The notes: generated from the letters alone by a model not told the origin. A stretch of DNA of 64,000 nucleotides from Richelia sinica FACHB-800 (GCF_014698825.1 NZ_JACJTT010000017.1:40613-104612); one strand, 5' to 3'; counted from the stretch's first letter, positions 9,563 through 21,147 are shown. Numbers and translations are program-made.

Positions 9563-11839
9563 TTAACTCTGATTTTGTAAATATTTGGAAATAACACGGC
9601 TAATTTCTGGCAGTGCAATTGGCTTAGTAATAAAATCATTCATCCCTGCATCTAAGCAATTTTGTCTATCTGCTTCTAAAGCATTAGCAGTTAAAGCAAT
9701 AATCCAAGGCTGATGAATATTAGATTGACGAATAATTTTGGTTGTGGTTATGCCATCCATTTCTGGCATTTGCATATCCATAAATATTAAATCATAAACT
9801 TGTTTTTTTAATTGTTCTAAAACTTCTAAGCCATTATTAGCAATATCAGCAACATATCCGATTTTCTTAAGAGTTAAAGTGGCAACTTTTTGATTGACTT
9901 TATTATCTTCAACTAAAAGAATTCTTAACTGGGGTATAGATAAGATATTGTTGTCTTGTAATTGTTCTAAATCATCTTTTTCTGTGAAATATGTATCTGC
10001 TGTTCTGGCAATCAAAGTAAAATAAAAGATTGAACCTAGATGATATTTATGGCTGAGTACCCAATGTTCAGGAGGAAAACCACCAACACATCCTAAACTT
10101 TCTACCCAAATAGTACCTCTCATTAAATTGATTAAGCTTTTACTAATTACCAAACCTAGACCTGTACCACCATATTTGCGGCTAATGGAAGCATCAGCTT
10201 GTGTGAAAGGCTGAAATAAGTGATTTAAACGCTTGCTATCAATACCAATTCCTGTATCTTTGATTGTAATGGTCAATTCATATTCTGTAATGGGTTCTAT
10301 ATTAGCGACTAATTTACTATTTACTGAGATATCAACACGACCATTATCGGTAAATTTAATAGCATTACCAATGAGATTGAGCAAGATTTGATGCAATCGA
10401 GAACTATCCCCTAAAAGATAATTAGGAACATCATCAGCAATGTCCCATTCAAGGTGAATATTTTTTTGAACCGCTTGGGTAGAGAGGAGATTACACACAG
10501 AACTGATGACATTTTTTAAGCAAAAGGGAGTTGACTCTAATTGCACATTCCCTGATTCAATTTTAGAAAAATCTAAAATATCATTAATAATAGTTAAGAG
10601 CACATTACCGCTATCTCGAATAGTGTCAACTAACTCCTGTTGTTCCTGGGTTAAGTTACTCATAGATAGCAATTCTGCCATGCCAATTACGCCGTTCATG
10701 GGAGTACGAATTTCGTGACTCATATTAGCGAGAAATTCGCTTTTAGCTTTAGCCGCATTTTCTGCTAACTCCTTAGCTTGAACAAGAGCAAGTTGTTTTT
10801 CTAAGGCTTTATTATAATCGGTAATAATTTGTTCTCTTTGTTGTCGTTCAGCATCTTTTTGCTGATCTAATTCTTGTAGTTTGATATTTTTCTCTATCAG
10901 GCTAATATTTGCTAAATGTAAATCATTCCTGGCTTCGTTATTTTCATTTAAAACAGCATTTAAAATTAAGGTTGTCATGCCAATACAGGCAATAAAAGAT
11001 TGTAATAATAACAGCGAAACTCTAATAGAGTTTTGAGAAAATGAACTATACCCTTGAACAGTACCAATCACTATAATCAAAGTGATAATTATCATTAACA
11101 AGGTCGCACCTAGTTCTTTGAATCTGAAAGTAGCCCACAATAATAAAGGAACTAATAAATATTCTGTATGATAACCGCTAGAAATAATATTACTAATTAC
11201 TAGAGTAAGTAAGAGAAGAATAACCGCTTCGATGGGGCGTTGTTGTAATAATTTTTTGAAACAAAAAATATTTTTATGCCAAGCAATAATTAAAGGTGCA
11301 AAAATGAGAATCCCAAACCCATCACTTAACCACCAAGTCATGGCAATATCGGGGTACAGTTGCCAAGATGCTTTTCCTGATAAACAAATTAATACAGGAC
11401 AAAGAATACCTACAGGTAAATGACTGAGAAAACAGCCATAAATCATAAAATCTATTGTGCTTTTAGCTCGGTGTAAAAAATAATTTTTACCAACTAAATA
11501 TTCAATTATGTAGGTGGCAAAAACTTTTCCCGTTGTTGCTATCAACACAATACCAATGGCGACAGTAAAAGATGTCAGACTAAGCCATGCTTGATAAATT
11601 ACTAATTCTGCGCTCAAAACACCTATAAACACACCCAACCATAAAGGGTAGCCCCAAATATAAATCAGCCCTACGGCAATACCACCAGGAATCCAAATAG
11701 GAGTTGATCCAGTTTGGGGATAAGTTGTCAAACTATGACTGAGTTGGGCTGTGATATAGTAGGCGATCGCTACTAGTACCTGTTTCCACCAAGCAACTCG
11801 ACGAAAGTTAAATAAATCTAGTTGGGGAGGGATATTCAC
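9563..11839 (-). CDS. MASE1 hybrid sensor histidine kinase with receiver
   Basis: 758 aa inner-membrane sensor. An N-terminal MASE1-type integral membrane domain of about eight segments (residues about 15-300, with [19 protein letters not shown]) is followed by a coiled coil and a HisKA domain with His375 in [13 protein letters not shown]. The ATPase has NAIKFT, DTGIGID and [10 protein letters not shown]. The C-terminal receiver has phosphoacceptor Asp688 in [10 protein letters not shown] and TKP. The ligand of MASE1 is unknown. A related hybrid kinase lies 146 bp upstream on the same strand, a likely old tandem duplication. No separate phosphotransfer domain is visible. Confidence 0.93.
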   Translation of the reverse strand: MNIPPQLDLFNFRRVAWWKQVLVAIAYYITAQLSHSLTTYPQTGSTPIWIPGGIAVGLIYIWGYPLWLGVFIGVLSAELVIYQAWLSLTSFTVAIGIVLIATTGKVFATYIIEYLVGKNYFLHRAKSTIDFMIYGCFLSHLPVGILCPVLICLSGKASWQLYPDIAMTWWLSDGFGILIFAPLIIAWHKNIFCFKKLLQQRPIEAVILLLLTLVISNIISSGYHTEYLLVPLLLWATFRFKELGATLLMIIITLIIVIGTVQGYSSFSQNSIRVSLLLLQSFIACIGMTTLILNAVLNENNEARNDLHLANISLIEKNIKLQELDQQKDAERQQREQIITDYNKALEKQLALVQAKELAENAAKAKSEFLANMSHEIRTPMNGVIGMAELLSMSNLTQEQQELVDTIRDSGNVLLTIINDILDFSKIESGNVQLESTPFCLKNVISSVCNLLSTQAVQKNIHLEWDIADDVPNYLLGDSSRLHQILLNLIGNAIKFTDNGRVDISVNSKLVANIEPITEYELTITIKDTGIGIDSKRLNHLFQPFTQADASISRKYGGTGLGLVISKSLINLMRGTIWVESLGCVGGFPPEHWVLSHKYHLGSIFYFTLIARTADTYFTEKDDLEQLQDNNILSIPQLRILLVEDNKVNQKVATLTLKKIGYVADIANNGLEVLEQLKKQVYDLIFMDMQMPEMDGITTTKIIRQSNIHQPWIIALTANALEADRQNCLDAGMNDFITKPIALPEISRVISKYLQNQS

Positions 11840-11985
11840 TGATTTGGCTATGTGGCTATTTTATCTTTTTGGACTTGGGTAAGAAGCTGTGAATGGCTAT
11901 TCTATGTTTAATAATTACTTGTGTAACTAGGTAATAGAGAATAATTTGTTTACAAATAAATGGGCAAAATGGCAATGAATATTTT

Positions 11986-14427
11986 TCAAACACCCTCAAG
12001 AAAAGGTTCCAATAAGTCAACTATTTGCTCAAATTCAAATTGGCGTGCCAGTTTAGTCAAAGATTGAACTAAAACAGTGTCTGTTGTGGGAACTTCTGCC
12101 AAAAGTTGCAAGAAGAGATTAGTATTAGCTTCCAACGCAGCCGCATATAGTTGACTAATCCATTCTTTTGGCATACAAGTTAAACTCTCTGATGTCAAAG
12201 TTTTTTCTTGGCAATTATCTACATCACTGGCAGGATTTTCGGCATAGATATATTTTACACCCAAATGTTTAGCTAGGGTATCAAACATATTCTGCTCCAC
12301 AAAAGGTTTACGCAGGAAATCATCACAACCAGCAGAAAGAATGATCGCTTTTTCTTCTTCTAAAACACTAGCTGTTAAGGCGATGATCGCCGTGGCATTG
12401 CCTTTGGTAGTAGATTTGATATGCTTGGTGGCTTCGTAACCATCCATCACAGGCATTCGCATATCCATCCAAATTAAATGGGGTTCCCACTGATCCCAAA
12501 TAGCGATCGCTTCTAGTCCATTACTAGCTTCCTTGAGATCAAATCCTAAGGGGGCCAGGAGCTTAATTAATAACTGTCGATTAATCGCTTTGTCATCCAC
12601 TGCCAGAATTTTGTATGTAGGTTGTCCAGGTGCTAGCCCTAAAACTCGTGGGCGTTCTTCCCAACTATGATGATTTGTTGGTTGTCCTAATTTAGCCTGA
12701 ATATAAAAGTGGAAAGTTGAACCTTTACCCAACTCACTTTTAACGTCAATATCCCCTCCCATCAGCTGGACAAACTTGTAACTAATCGCCAAGCCTAAAC
12801 CGGTTCCCTCTTGCATTTCTCTTCCTGCTTCAGCTTGGATGAAGGCATCAAATAGTTTAGGAATTTCTGCCGCTGCAATGCCTACACCAGTATCACTGAT
12901 GTAAAAATCGATAGTAAATACATCTTCTGTGGATTCATTGGTATTTTCTACATTCAAGATTACTCTACCACTGGGAGTAAATTTAATGGCATTAGTCAAT
13001 AAATTAATTAATACCTGACGCAGTTTGACTTCATCAGCGCAAATGTAATGAGGCACAGTCCCAGCCCGATTAAAAATTAATTCTAAGCCAGCATTACTGG
13101 CTCGCAAATGCAACATATCTTCTAAATCATCTAACAATCGATACAGGTCAAAATCTTGCACATTCAAGGTGGCTTTCCCGGCTTCGATTTTCGATAAATC
13201 GAGAATATGATTAATTAATGTCAACAAATAATCCCCACTGCGATAAATGATGCCTACATTTTCATACTGGTCAGGGGGAAGATGATTAGCTCTTAACATG
13301 AGTTGTGAAAAGCCCAGCACTGCATTGAGAGGCGATCGCAATTCATGGCTCATGTTGGCAATAAATGCGCTTTTGGCTTGGTTCGCGGCTTCGGCTTTTG
13401 CAGCTAATTCCTGTGCCTTGGCTTCGCTTTCCTGTAGTTCCTTGGTGCGCTCAAACACTCGCTGTTCTAGGTCTGCATTGACTTGGTGTAACCTCGATTC
13501 GGCACGGCGATTTTCCGCCACAATTGCCAAAGTGGCCATGATGGTGACGGAAATCACACCAATGAAAATTTGCAATAAAGACAAAGAATTGTTTTCTACT
13601 GTGGTTTGATAAAAGACCCCCATCTTGTAACCAGTGGCAGCTGCGGCACTCGTAGCAATCAAACTCACCAGGAGGGTGGAAAGTTTTGCTCCAAACCGAA
13701 AGGCAGACCACAGTAATGGTGGTAACAGCAGATATTCTACTGGTTGGTTATGAATACAAGCTAAATAAGTAATAACTGTTAAGCTGACAACATCAATTAA
13801 TACTTCCCAACTCAGCCAAGATTTGATTTGAGCATCCCGTTGGGGCCTGCCCCAAGCCAAAACCAGGGGCGCAAACACCAGAATGCCCACTCCATCACCA
13901 ATCCACCAATTCCAAAAAACTCCTAAATAATTACTCCAAGGAATAAAACCACCGAGACAAACAGCGAAGGCACCAATTAAGGACTGCAAAATTGTGCCAG
14001 TAAATAAGCTACAAACTGTAAATATCACCACATGATTGACTTGGTTGAGGGGATAGTTTGTACCTATCCAACGCAAAATTAAGGTGATAGAAATCAGTGA
14101 GCCGATAGTCGTTCCCATGGCTGGCAAGGCAGCAAAGAGGATGGGTTGAAAGTTGATATAATTACTACATAATGACCCTAAAAATACACCTAACCAGCGC
14201 GATCGCCCCCACAACAACAATAAACCCACGGAAATACCCGCCGCTGGCCACACCGGTGAACCAAACTGATCCATCGATATTTTTTTTAGTACCAGCCAAG
14301 AAAACAAGTAATAAATCAAAGTAATGGCTAAAATCTGAGTCCACCAACCTGTATTTCTCAGATCAAGTCCCAACTTTATCAAAGTTAAGTCGAGAGTAAA
14401 TGATGTTTGTGGTTTCATTTTTAACAA
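11986..14427 (-). CDS. MASE1 hybrid sensor histidine kinase with receiver and C-terminal extension
   Basis: 813 aa. MASE1 membrane domain (about residues 28-310, with SPVWPAAGISVGLLLLWG), long coiled coil, HisKA with His361 in ANMSHELRSPLNA, ATPase with NAIKFT, DTGVGI and GTGLGLAIS, and a receiver with Asp655 in MDMRMPVMDG and RKPF. After the receiver come about 90 residues ending in two to three helices (MPKEWISQLYAAALEANTN...), as found in other cyanobacterial hybrid kinases; no phosphotransfer histidine motif was seen there. The ATG used is at 14427 and a second ATG lies three codons later. It is read divergently from purA. Confidence 0.93.
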   Translation of the reverse strand: MLKMKPQTSFTLDLTLIKLGLDLRNTGWWTQILAITLIYYLFSWLVLKKISMDQFGSPVWPAAGISVGLLLLWGRSRWLGVFLGSLCSNYINFQPILFAALPAMGTTIGSLISITLILRWIGTNYPLNQVNHVVIFTVCSLFTGTILQSLIGAFAVCLGGFIPWSNYLGVFWNWWIGDGVGILVFAPLVLAWGRPQRDAQIKSWLSWEVLIDVVSLTVITYLACIHNQPVEYLLLPPLLWSAFRFGAKLSTLLVSLIATSAAAATGYKMGVFYQTTVENNSLSLLQIFIGVISVTIMATLAIVAENRRAESRLHQVNADLEQRVFERTKELQESEAKAQELAAKAEAANQAKSAFIANMSHELRSPLNAVLGFSQLMLRANHLPPDQYENVGIIYRSGDYLLTLINHILDLSKIEAGKATLNVQDFDLYRLLDDLEDMLHLRASNAGLELIFNRAGTVPHYICADEVKLRQVLINLLTNAIKFTPSGRVILNVENTNESTEDVFTIDFYISDTGVGIAAAEIPKLFDAFIQAEAGREMQEGTGLGLAISYKFVQLMGGDIDVKSELGKGSTFHFYIQAKLGQPTNHHSWEERPRVLGLAPGQPTYKILAVDDKAINRQLLIKLLAPLGFDLKEASNGLEAIAIWDQWEPHLIWMDMRMPVMDGYEATKHIKSTTKGNATAIIALTASVLEEEKAIILSAGCDDFLRKPFVEQNMFDTLAKHLGVKYIYAENPASDVDNCQEKTLTSESLTCMPKEWISQLYAAALEANTNLFLQLLAEVPTTDTVLVQSLTKLARQFEFEQIVDLLEPFLEGV

Positions 14428-14490
14428 CTCTGGATGTTGTCATTACTAATGCTATGATTAAATTTTGGCACAATTGCCACAGAAAAAGGC

Positions 14491-14519
14491 TTGACAGAAA
14501 ATCAAAAATCTGTTAATAA
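14491..14519 (+). promoter_or_regulatory. Sigma-70-type promoter of purA
   Basis: TTGACA at 14491-14496, a 17-nt spacer and TAATAA at 14514-14519, about 38 nt before the purA start. The match and spacing are near consensus, so I call it the purA promoter. Confidence 0.65.
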
Positions 14520-14548
14520 TTGTTATTTGTGGAAACTTTACCCTTTAA

Positions 14549-15892
<1,344 letters not shown>

Positions 15893-15926
15893 TCATAAGT
15901 AGATGACAACTGACAACCACATAAGT

Positions 15927-15951
15927 AGGGGTTAAGTACAACTTCACCCCT
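15927..15951 (+). other. Hairpin between purA and rplY
   Basis: AGGGGT pairs with ACCCCT, with an inner AAGT/ACTT helix after one mismatch, 35 nt after the purA stop. No U tract follows, so it may be an RNA processing or weak attenuation site rather than a terminator. Confidence 0.35.
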
Positions 15952-15988
15952 GGCATTTAAAACTCTCAACTGACACATTCAAACTACT

Positions 15989-16285
15989 ATGGCTATTACT
16001 GTTGAATCTCAAAAACGCCCAGAAGGTAGCAAGCCTAATGCTTTGCGCCGTTCTGGATTAATCCCAGCAAATTTATACGGACACAATGGAGTAGAATCAA
16101 TTTCTTTGGTAATTGATGCTAAAGTCCTTGAACGTTTGCTCAAACAAGCTGTTCCTAACAAAACAGAAGTTGTACTCAATATCCCTGAACTGCAATGGAG
16201 TGGTTCTACCGTGATTAGAGAAGTGCAAGTTCACCCAGCTAAGGGTACTCCCTACCACGTGAGTTTCTTTGCGTCTAAAGCTTAA
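15989..16285 (+). CDS. rplY: 50S ribosomal protein L25 (short form)
   Basis: 98 aa 5S-rRNA-binding protein. [21 protein letters not shown] and AxLYG are the L25 signature and the rest fits the short form without the CTC C-terminal domain. It starts at an ATG with no obvious ribosome binding site, 96 bp after purA, and is followed by a clear intrinsic terminator. Confidence 0.94.
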   Translation: MAITVESQKRPEGSKPNALRRSGLIPANLYGHNGVESISLVIDAKVLERLLKQAVPNKTEVVLNIPELQWSGSTVIREVQVHPAKGTPYHVSFFASKA

Positions 16286-16344
16286 AATTAGGTGTGATTC
16301 TGTTCGTAACACCAACTTAAATTTTGTCATAATTACTGAGAATG

Positions 16345-16368
16345 CCAGGGCTAAAACCCTGGTTTTTT
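16345..16368 (+). terminator. Intrinsic terminator after rplY
   Basis: CCAGGG, a CTAAAA loop and CCCTGG are followed by six T residues. The terminator lies 60 nt after the rplY stop. Confidence 0.9.
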
Positions 16369-16394
16369 GTTACGCTATCCTGGAGAATTGAAAA

Positions 16395-16501
16395 TTATAG
16401 CAGGTGACAGTTAACAGGTGACAGGTGACAGTGCTAGAAGCCTTTGGCTGTCTCGATTTTAGTGTTAGTTAATGTCCTAACCGTTCTGTCCATTGCTATA
16501 A
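16395..16501 (-). repeat. 107-bp dispersed repeat, copy A
   Basis: 107 bp bounded by TTATAGCA and TGCTATAA (8-bp inverted ends). One half carries tandem GGTGACAG units. Reverse-complemented it differs from the copy at 41594-41700 at only two positions by eye. Strand is given relative to that copy. It is non-coding and has no obvious target duplication. Confidence 0.9.
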
Positions 16502-16574
16502 AAATCAAAATTAAAATACTCAGATTAATTCTCCACTAATAGCAACTTTAAACAAGTCAAAAATTACTACACAA

Positions 16575-18119
16575 ATGACAGAAGCTACTCTTCCTGCCTT
16601 AATTCAACAAATGTTACAGCCTGGATTTTATCCCCATGGTGTGACAGAACCAATAGAACTGATTCAAACCCATGTATCCTACGTGTTGCTGACTGGTGAT
16701 TATGTCTACAAACTCAAAAAACCAGTCAATTTTGGTTTTTTAGATTTTTCTACCTTGGAAAAAAGACAACATTTTTGTCAGGAAGAACTACGCTTGAATC
16801 AACGGGGTGCAGGTGAACTGTATTTAGAAGTTGTGCCTATCACTTTAGTGGGTGAGCAATATCAGATAGGTGGGAGTGGTGAACCAGTAGAATATGCGGT
16901 GAAGATGCGTCAATTCCCCCAAGAGTCTTTATTTAGTGAATTGTTTGCCCAGGGAAAACTGACGGAAACCAATTTAGAAGAATTGGGACGAGTAGTAGCT
17001 AACTACCATGGTGAAGCAGAGACCAATGATTACATCCGCAGTTTTGGGGAAGTAGCAAAAGTCCGCCAAGCCATCGATGAAAATTACGCACAAACAGTTA
17101 ATTATATTGGTAGAGCACAGACACAAGAACAATTTGACGGTACAAAAGAATATACAGATAACTTTTTTGCCCAACGTCCAGAATTATTCACTGACCGCAT
17201 CAAAAACAACTACATTCGTGAGTGTCACGGTGATTTGCATTTGCGAAATATGGCTTTATGGCATGACAAAATCATGCTGTTTGATTGTATCGAATTTAAT
17301 GAGCCATTTCGGTTTGTGGATGTGATGTATGATGTGGCGTTTACGGTGATGGATTTAGAAGCCAGACAACGCCAAGATTTGGGTAATGCCTTTTTGAATG
17401 CTTATGTAGAGAAAACTGGAGATTGGGAAGGGTTACAGGTATTACCTCTGTATTTGAGCCGACAAGCCTATGTGCGAGCCAAGGTGACATCCTTTTTACT
17501 AGATGATCCTAGTATCCCTGCCCAGGTCAAAGAAGAGGCAGCAAACACAGCATCTGCATATTATCGCCAAGCGTGGGAATATACTCAACTCAAACAAGGG
17601 CAAATCATCTTGATGTCTGGTTTGTCCGGTTCTGGTAAAAGTACCACAGCTAAATATTTAGCGCGGAAATTGGGTGCGGTACAGATTCGTTCTGATGCGG
17701 TGCGGAAACATTTGGCCGGAATTCCGCTGTTAGAAAGGGGGGGTGATGAAGTTTATACCCCAGAGATGACCGCCAAAACCTATGGACGTTTAGGGGAACT
17801 GGGAATTAAACTGGCTAGTCAAGGATGGACTGTAATTTTAGATGCCAAGTACGATCGCCAGAATTTGCGTCAGGATGCGATCGCCCAAGCACAGCAACAC
17901 CAGTTACCTATCCACATTATTCATTGTTCGGCACCATTGGAGGTATTACAACAGCGTCTGGTCAATCGCACTGGTGATATTGCTGATGCTACGGCTGATT
18001 TACTAGCATCGCAATTTCAACAAGCTGAATCTTTCACCGATGAGGAAAAACCATACATAAAAATTGTGGATACCACCCAACCCTTAGAATCACAATTACA
18101 ATCAGTTATTTCTCAATAG
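16575..18119 (+). CDS. APH-like / P-loop kinase two-domain protein
   Basis: 514 aa. The N-terminal half is an aminoglycoside-phosphotransferase-like kinase fold: YKLKKPVNFGFLDFSTLEKR near residues 47-70, then ECHGDLHLRNM with His218 in the HGDLHxxN catalytic loop and LFDCIEFNEPFRFVD. The C-terminal third is a P-loop kinase with GLSGSGKST at about 349-357 and a SDAVRK motif. This fusion (COG2187 plus COG0645) occurs in many bacteria and its substrate is unknown, so drug resistance should not be assumed. It stands alone between repeat A and a small membrane-protein gene. Confidence 0.85.
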   Translation: MTEATLPALIQQMLQPGFYPHGVTEPIELIQTHVSYVLLTGDYVYKLKKPVNFGFLDFSTLEKRQHFCQEELRLNQRGAGELYLEVVPITLVGEQYQIGGSGEPVEYAVKMRQFPQESLFSELFAQGKLTETNLEELGRVVANYHGEAETNDYIRSFGEVAKVRQAIDENYAQTVNYIGRAQTQEQFDGTKEYTDNFFAQRPELFTDRIKNNYIRECHGDLHLRNMALWHDKIMLFDCIEFNEPFRFVDVMYDVAFTVMDLEARQRQDLGNAFLNAYVEKTGDWEGLQVLPLYLSRQAYVRAKVTSFLLDDPSIPAQVKEEAANTASAYYRQAWEYTQLKQGQIILMSGLSGSGKSTTAKYLARKLGAVQIRSDAVRKHLAGIPLLERGGDEVYTPEMTAKTYGRLGELGIKLASQGWTVILDAKYDRQNLRQDAIAQAQQHQLPIHIIHCSAPLEVLQQRLVNRTGDIADATADLLASQFQQAESFTDEEKPYIKIVDTTQPLESQLQSVISQ

Positions 18120-18200
18120 TGTTGTGATGAGATACTCCCATTGGGACAAGGTAATCTATCCCAATGGCAAATCTAAAATCTAACATCCAAAATCAATATT

Positions 18201-18716
18201 ATGGCACCCAAAAATAAGAATATTCTGAGTGAAATATTCTCTTCTTCACCTAACTTTGTATCACAACTGCTATTTGGGCTACTTATATTTATTATCGCTG
18301 CCTTAGCTGGGGCTTCCATCCCTGTGAGTATCTGTGTGGGGATTTTGGGCGGTTCCATTTTAGGTTGGATTACTACAGCCAATGAAAATAACCCCCAACC
18401 TACTACAGTTGCATCTAATGATGGTATTGACGCAGCCCTCAAATACTGGCTGTTTTTCATGTTGGGTTTTGTATTATTTGGTTATCCCGCACCCATCAGC
18501 ATTTTCTTTGGTATCCTCGCTGGCATAGGTGGTGGCTGGATTATAGCTTGGTGGAGAAGTAAGGAAGAAACCCGCACTCAATTACCAGAAATATCTCTAG
18601 AACCAGAGGAAACAGAAGTAGAAGCAGAGCGACCAGAGAAAAAATTTAAAAGAAGAGCTACTAAAAGGTTTCGTCGCGCTGCTGGCAGTTTCAATTTTCG
18701 GTTTTGGGAAAGATAG
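18201..18716 (+). CDS. Membrane protein of unknown function
   Basis: 171 aa with about four hydrophobic segments in two pairs (LFGLLIFIIAALAGASIP, ICVGILGGSILGWI; YWLFFMLGFVLFGYP, SIFFGILAGIGGGWII), then an acidic stretch (EPEETEVEAERPE) and a very basic tail (KKFKRRATKRFRRA). The repeated GG-containing helices suggest a small oligomeric membrane protein. I do not recognise the family. The ATG has no clear ribosome binding site. Confidence 0.7.
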   Translation: MAPKNKNILSEIFSSSPNFVSQLLFGLLIFIIAALAGASIPVSICVGILGGSILGWITTANENNPQPTTVASNDGIDAALKYWLFFMLGFVLFGYPAPISIFFGILAGIGGGWIIAWWRSKEETRTQLPEISLEPEETEVEAERPEKKFKRRATKRFRRAAGSFNFRFWER

Positions 18717-18754
18717 GCTGAAAGAAAGTAATAGTCCTGATCACCTATTGCTAA

Positions 18755-18861
18755 TTATAGCCGTAGACAAGGAAGTTAGGACATTAACTACAGCTAAAAC
18801 TGAGACAAACAAAGGCTTTTAGCACTGTCACCTGTCACCTGTTACCTGTCACCTGCTATAA
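18755..18861 (+). repeat. 107-bp dispersed repeat, copy C
   Basis: Same length and ends (TTATAGC...GCTATAA) as copies A and B, and about 84% identical to B by eye, so it is an older copy. It ends 5 bp before the ATG of the next gene and therefore supplies most of that gene's untranslated leader. Confidence 0.9.
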
Positions 18862-18866
18862 CCAAG

Positions 18867-19658
18867 ATGTTTTTATATCTTTCTAAATTACTGCCACTAT
18901 TTTTTTATCCTTTGGGTTTAGTTTGTATTAGCCTGATTGTGGCTCTCATCACCTTGTGGAAGCGTCCCAGGACGGCAGCGATCGCTATTTCCTTTGGTTT
19001 AATTGTCGTCTTGGTCAGCAGTAATGGTTGGAGTGCCAAATATTTGGCGCGATCGCTAGAATGGCAAAATCTCCCCTCTCCAGAAATACCCAATGCAGAA
19101 GCCATTGTTGTTTTAGGTGGTGCGACTAAATCTGCTCAATGGCCCCGTCCGACGGTCGATTTAAGTGAACCAGGCGATCGGGTGATCTATGCCGCCCAAC
19201 TCTATCGGCAAAAAAAAGCTCCGACAATTATCCTCAGTGGTGGTCGGATTGATTGGCGTGGTAGCGGTGCTCCTGAAGCAGCAGATATGGCAAATATTCT
19301 GACTTCTATTGGTATTCCATCTACAGCTATGATCCAGGAACCAGACTCCCTCAATACCTATCAAAATGCGACAAATGTCAAAAAAATTCTCGATGAGCGA
19401 GGCATTAAACGTGTATTATTAATCACTTCAGCTATGCACATGCCGCGATCGCTGAAAATTTTTCAACGTCAAGGAATTGATGCTATCCCCACACCAACAG
19501 ACTTTCTCGTTAGTCAAAGTGACTTAGAAGAGCTAGGCAGCACACCCAAAGCTGCTATCCTGAATTTATTACCAGATACAGCAAATCTAGACCAATTCAC
19601 CAGAGCCTTAAAAGAATATATTGGTACTTTTGTTTATCGTCTCCGTGGTTGGCTATAA
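18867..19658 (+). CDS. YdcF/ElyC-family (DUF218) membrane protein
   Basis: 263 aa. Two N-terminal hydrophobic segments (LLPLFFYPLGLVCISLIVALI and AIAISFGLIVVLVS) precede a DUF218 domain with AIVVLGGA (about 80), IILSGGR, ESxNTYQNA-like SLNTYQNA and LLITSAMHMPRSL. In E. coli relatives (SanA, ElyC) act in envelope integrity or lipid-carrier metabolism, and a similar envelope role is an inference here. The 107-bp repeat C ends just 5 bp upstream of the ATG and only AAG is available as a ribosome binding site. Confidence 0.85.
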   Translation: MFLYLSKLLPLFFYPLGLVCISLIVALITLWKRPRTAAIAISFGLIVVLVSSNGWSAKYLARSLEWQNLPSPEIPNAEAIVVLGGATKSAQWPRPTVDLSEPGDRVIYAAQLYRQKKAPTIILSGGRIDWRGSGAPEAADMANILTSIGIPSTAMIQEPDSLNTYQNATNVKKILDERGIKRVLLITSAMHMPRSLKIFQRQGIDAIPTPTDFLVSQSDLEELGSTPKAAILNLLPDTANLDQFTRALKEYIGTFVYRLRGWL

Positions 19659-19707
19659 CAGAATATGAGTGTTAAGTCTCAAGCTGAAATATTTAGCCTA
19701 ATTACCA

Positions 19708-19929
19708 ATGACTAAAAACTTACCTTATATTCTCCCATCTTCTCAACCGCCAGTTGAGGAAGCCTTTGCCACTTACCAAACCACCAAGCAGTTCTATCAT
19801 GAAGTCGAGACTCGTTCTGAGTTTCAGCGTTATTGCCAGTGGTATCACTCAACAGCAGCCCAAAATCGGCGAGACTTAGATAAAATGCGCGGCGAACTGA
19901 ATATTATGGGGTGGTTTCGTCGCCGCTAA
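19708..19929 (+). CDS. Small hypothetical protein
   Basis: 73 aa, soluble and aromatic-rich (YHEVETRSEFQRYCQWYHST), ending in MGWFRRR. It looks like one of the small conserved cyanobacterial proteins of unknown role. It follows the YdcF gene by 49 bp on the same strand and converges with ftrV. Confidence 0.65.
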   Translation: MTKNLPYILPSSQPPVEEAFATYQTTKQFYHEVETRSEFQRYCQWYHSTAAQNRRDLDKMRGELNIMGWFRRR

Positions 19930-19938
19930 AGAGTAGTT

Positions 19939-20160
19939 TTAGATCAGTTCTAATTCGCTCTCCCGCAAATGAGCTTTAAATTTCTTACTAAATTGAACTA
20001 ATAGGGGTAGGTTAGCGCTCACAGGTCTACCTTGCCATTGAGTAACAATAGCAGCAATTTCGCCCTCTGAACCTTTGAGGTCAAAGGCCTGACCACGATG
20101 CTCAGGATGATGATACACTACCACAGATTCTATTACACGAACGCGATCGCCAGCTTTCAT
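19939..20160 (-). CDS. ftrV: Ferredoxin-thioredoxin reductase, variable (alpha) chain
   Basis: 73 aa SH3-like partner of the catalytic FtrC chain, passing photosynthetic electrons from ferredoxin to thioredoxin. Diagnostic sequence: GDRVRVIESVVVYHHPEH, EGEIAAIVTQWQGRPVSANLP and FSKKFKAHL. The family usually starts at M-x-x-GDRVRV, so I take the ATG at 20160. The frame continues upstream to ATG 20199 (preceded by AGGTGGAG) and GTG 20205, giving a possible extension of 13-15 residues. It is unique to oxygenic phototrophs, which supports the assignment of the organism. Confidence 0.9.
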   Translation of the reverse strand: MKAGDRVRVIESVVVYHHPEHRGQAFDLKGSEGEIAAIVTQWQGRPVSANLPLLVQFSKKFKAHLRESELELI

Positions 20161-20205
20161 AACCTCATTTACACCTAACTTTTGTTCTTGCACAAACATC
20201 TCCAC

Positions 20206-21147
20206 CTGAGCTTTACTGTTCCAATTTGTCTGATTTAAAACATCAACCTACTGCTAATAGTCACTCTATTTACATCTCACACCAGTCTCACCAACTGCTA
20301 GAAAATCAATATCTCCAGCAGATGGAAAACATCGTCAGAAGACGACTGAGAAAGGATTTGAGTTCACTTTGGTAGACTTGCACAATAAGTGTGAGATAGC
20401 ATCCCAAACTGGTTATAGCCTATACTAATTTTGTCTCTAATGCACTTAGGGACTTCCACAAATGTTTCAGAAGTGCTAAATTTCGAGGACAAAGCAGCAG
20501 ATAGGCAAGTAAATAACCACTATGCTCTTGCTGTGTGCTTTAATGCCAAGTTTAATTTTACAACAAATGGATTCTTAATTTTTAATTTTTAATTTGGCGC
20601 TCATCTAGGTTGTAACGGGAAAAACTCAGATATCATCCTATTCTCCATCGTCTAAAATTTTGGCTTTTCCCTTGGTTATTAGCTGCTGGATCTAGATTTC
20701 GTATCTACTAATTTATCCTTAACTGAGATATATCCTTCATTGCATAGATTTTCAATAATCTAATCCATAGGAATTTGATTGAATTTTTTAAAAATGATTT
20801 TTTACACATAGTCTGCCAACGCGGATGCCAATACTTTCCATAATTTGCTCATATTTTGACTAACTAATAATAGCTGTAGAGTGGATTCCTTCACAGACAA
20901 ATCGTGATAGTTGCAAAACAAATATTTGTATTAATTTTTGCGGTTCAACTTTCCAAATTTGTATATTTATATTTACAAGCATATTGATTTATAGCATTCA
21001 ATTTAAATAAAATTCCTCTAATATGAGCATTTTGACGACATTCATTACATAAATTAATTTAAGTAATTTTGCTTAATACATATGAAATAATTGAACGCTG
21101 CTAATATATACAACACACGCTTATTGTTCAGCCATCCAGGAAAATAT
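20206..21147. other. Gene-poor interval
   Basis: About 940 bp without a supported gene. A plus-strand frame open from 20217 to 20374 encodes a basic, Gln/His-rich stretch ending RRRLRKDLSSLW but lacks a good start. A TTAATTTTTAATTTTTAATT run lies at 20575-20595. The rest is AT-rich and looks like decayed sequence. Confidence 0.5.

Noticed and set aside
16575..18119. Aminoglycoside resistance gene
   Set aside because: The APH-like domain belongs to a widespread two-domain family fused to a P-loop kinase, not to known resistance enzymes.
20217..20374. Plus-strand open stretch ending in RRRLRKDLSSLW
   Set aside because: Coding-like composition but no ATG or GTG with a ribosome site, only a weak TTG at 20226; kept as a note, not a gene.
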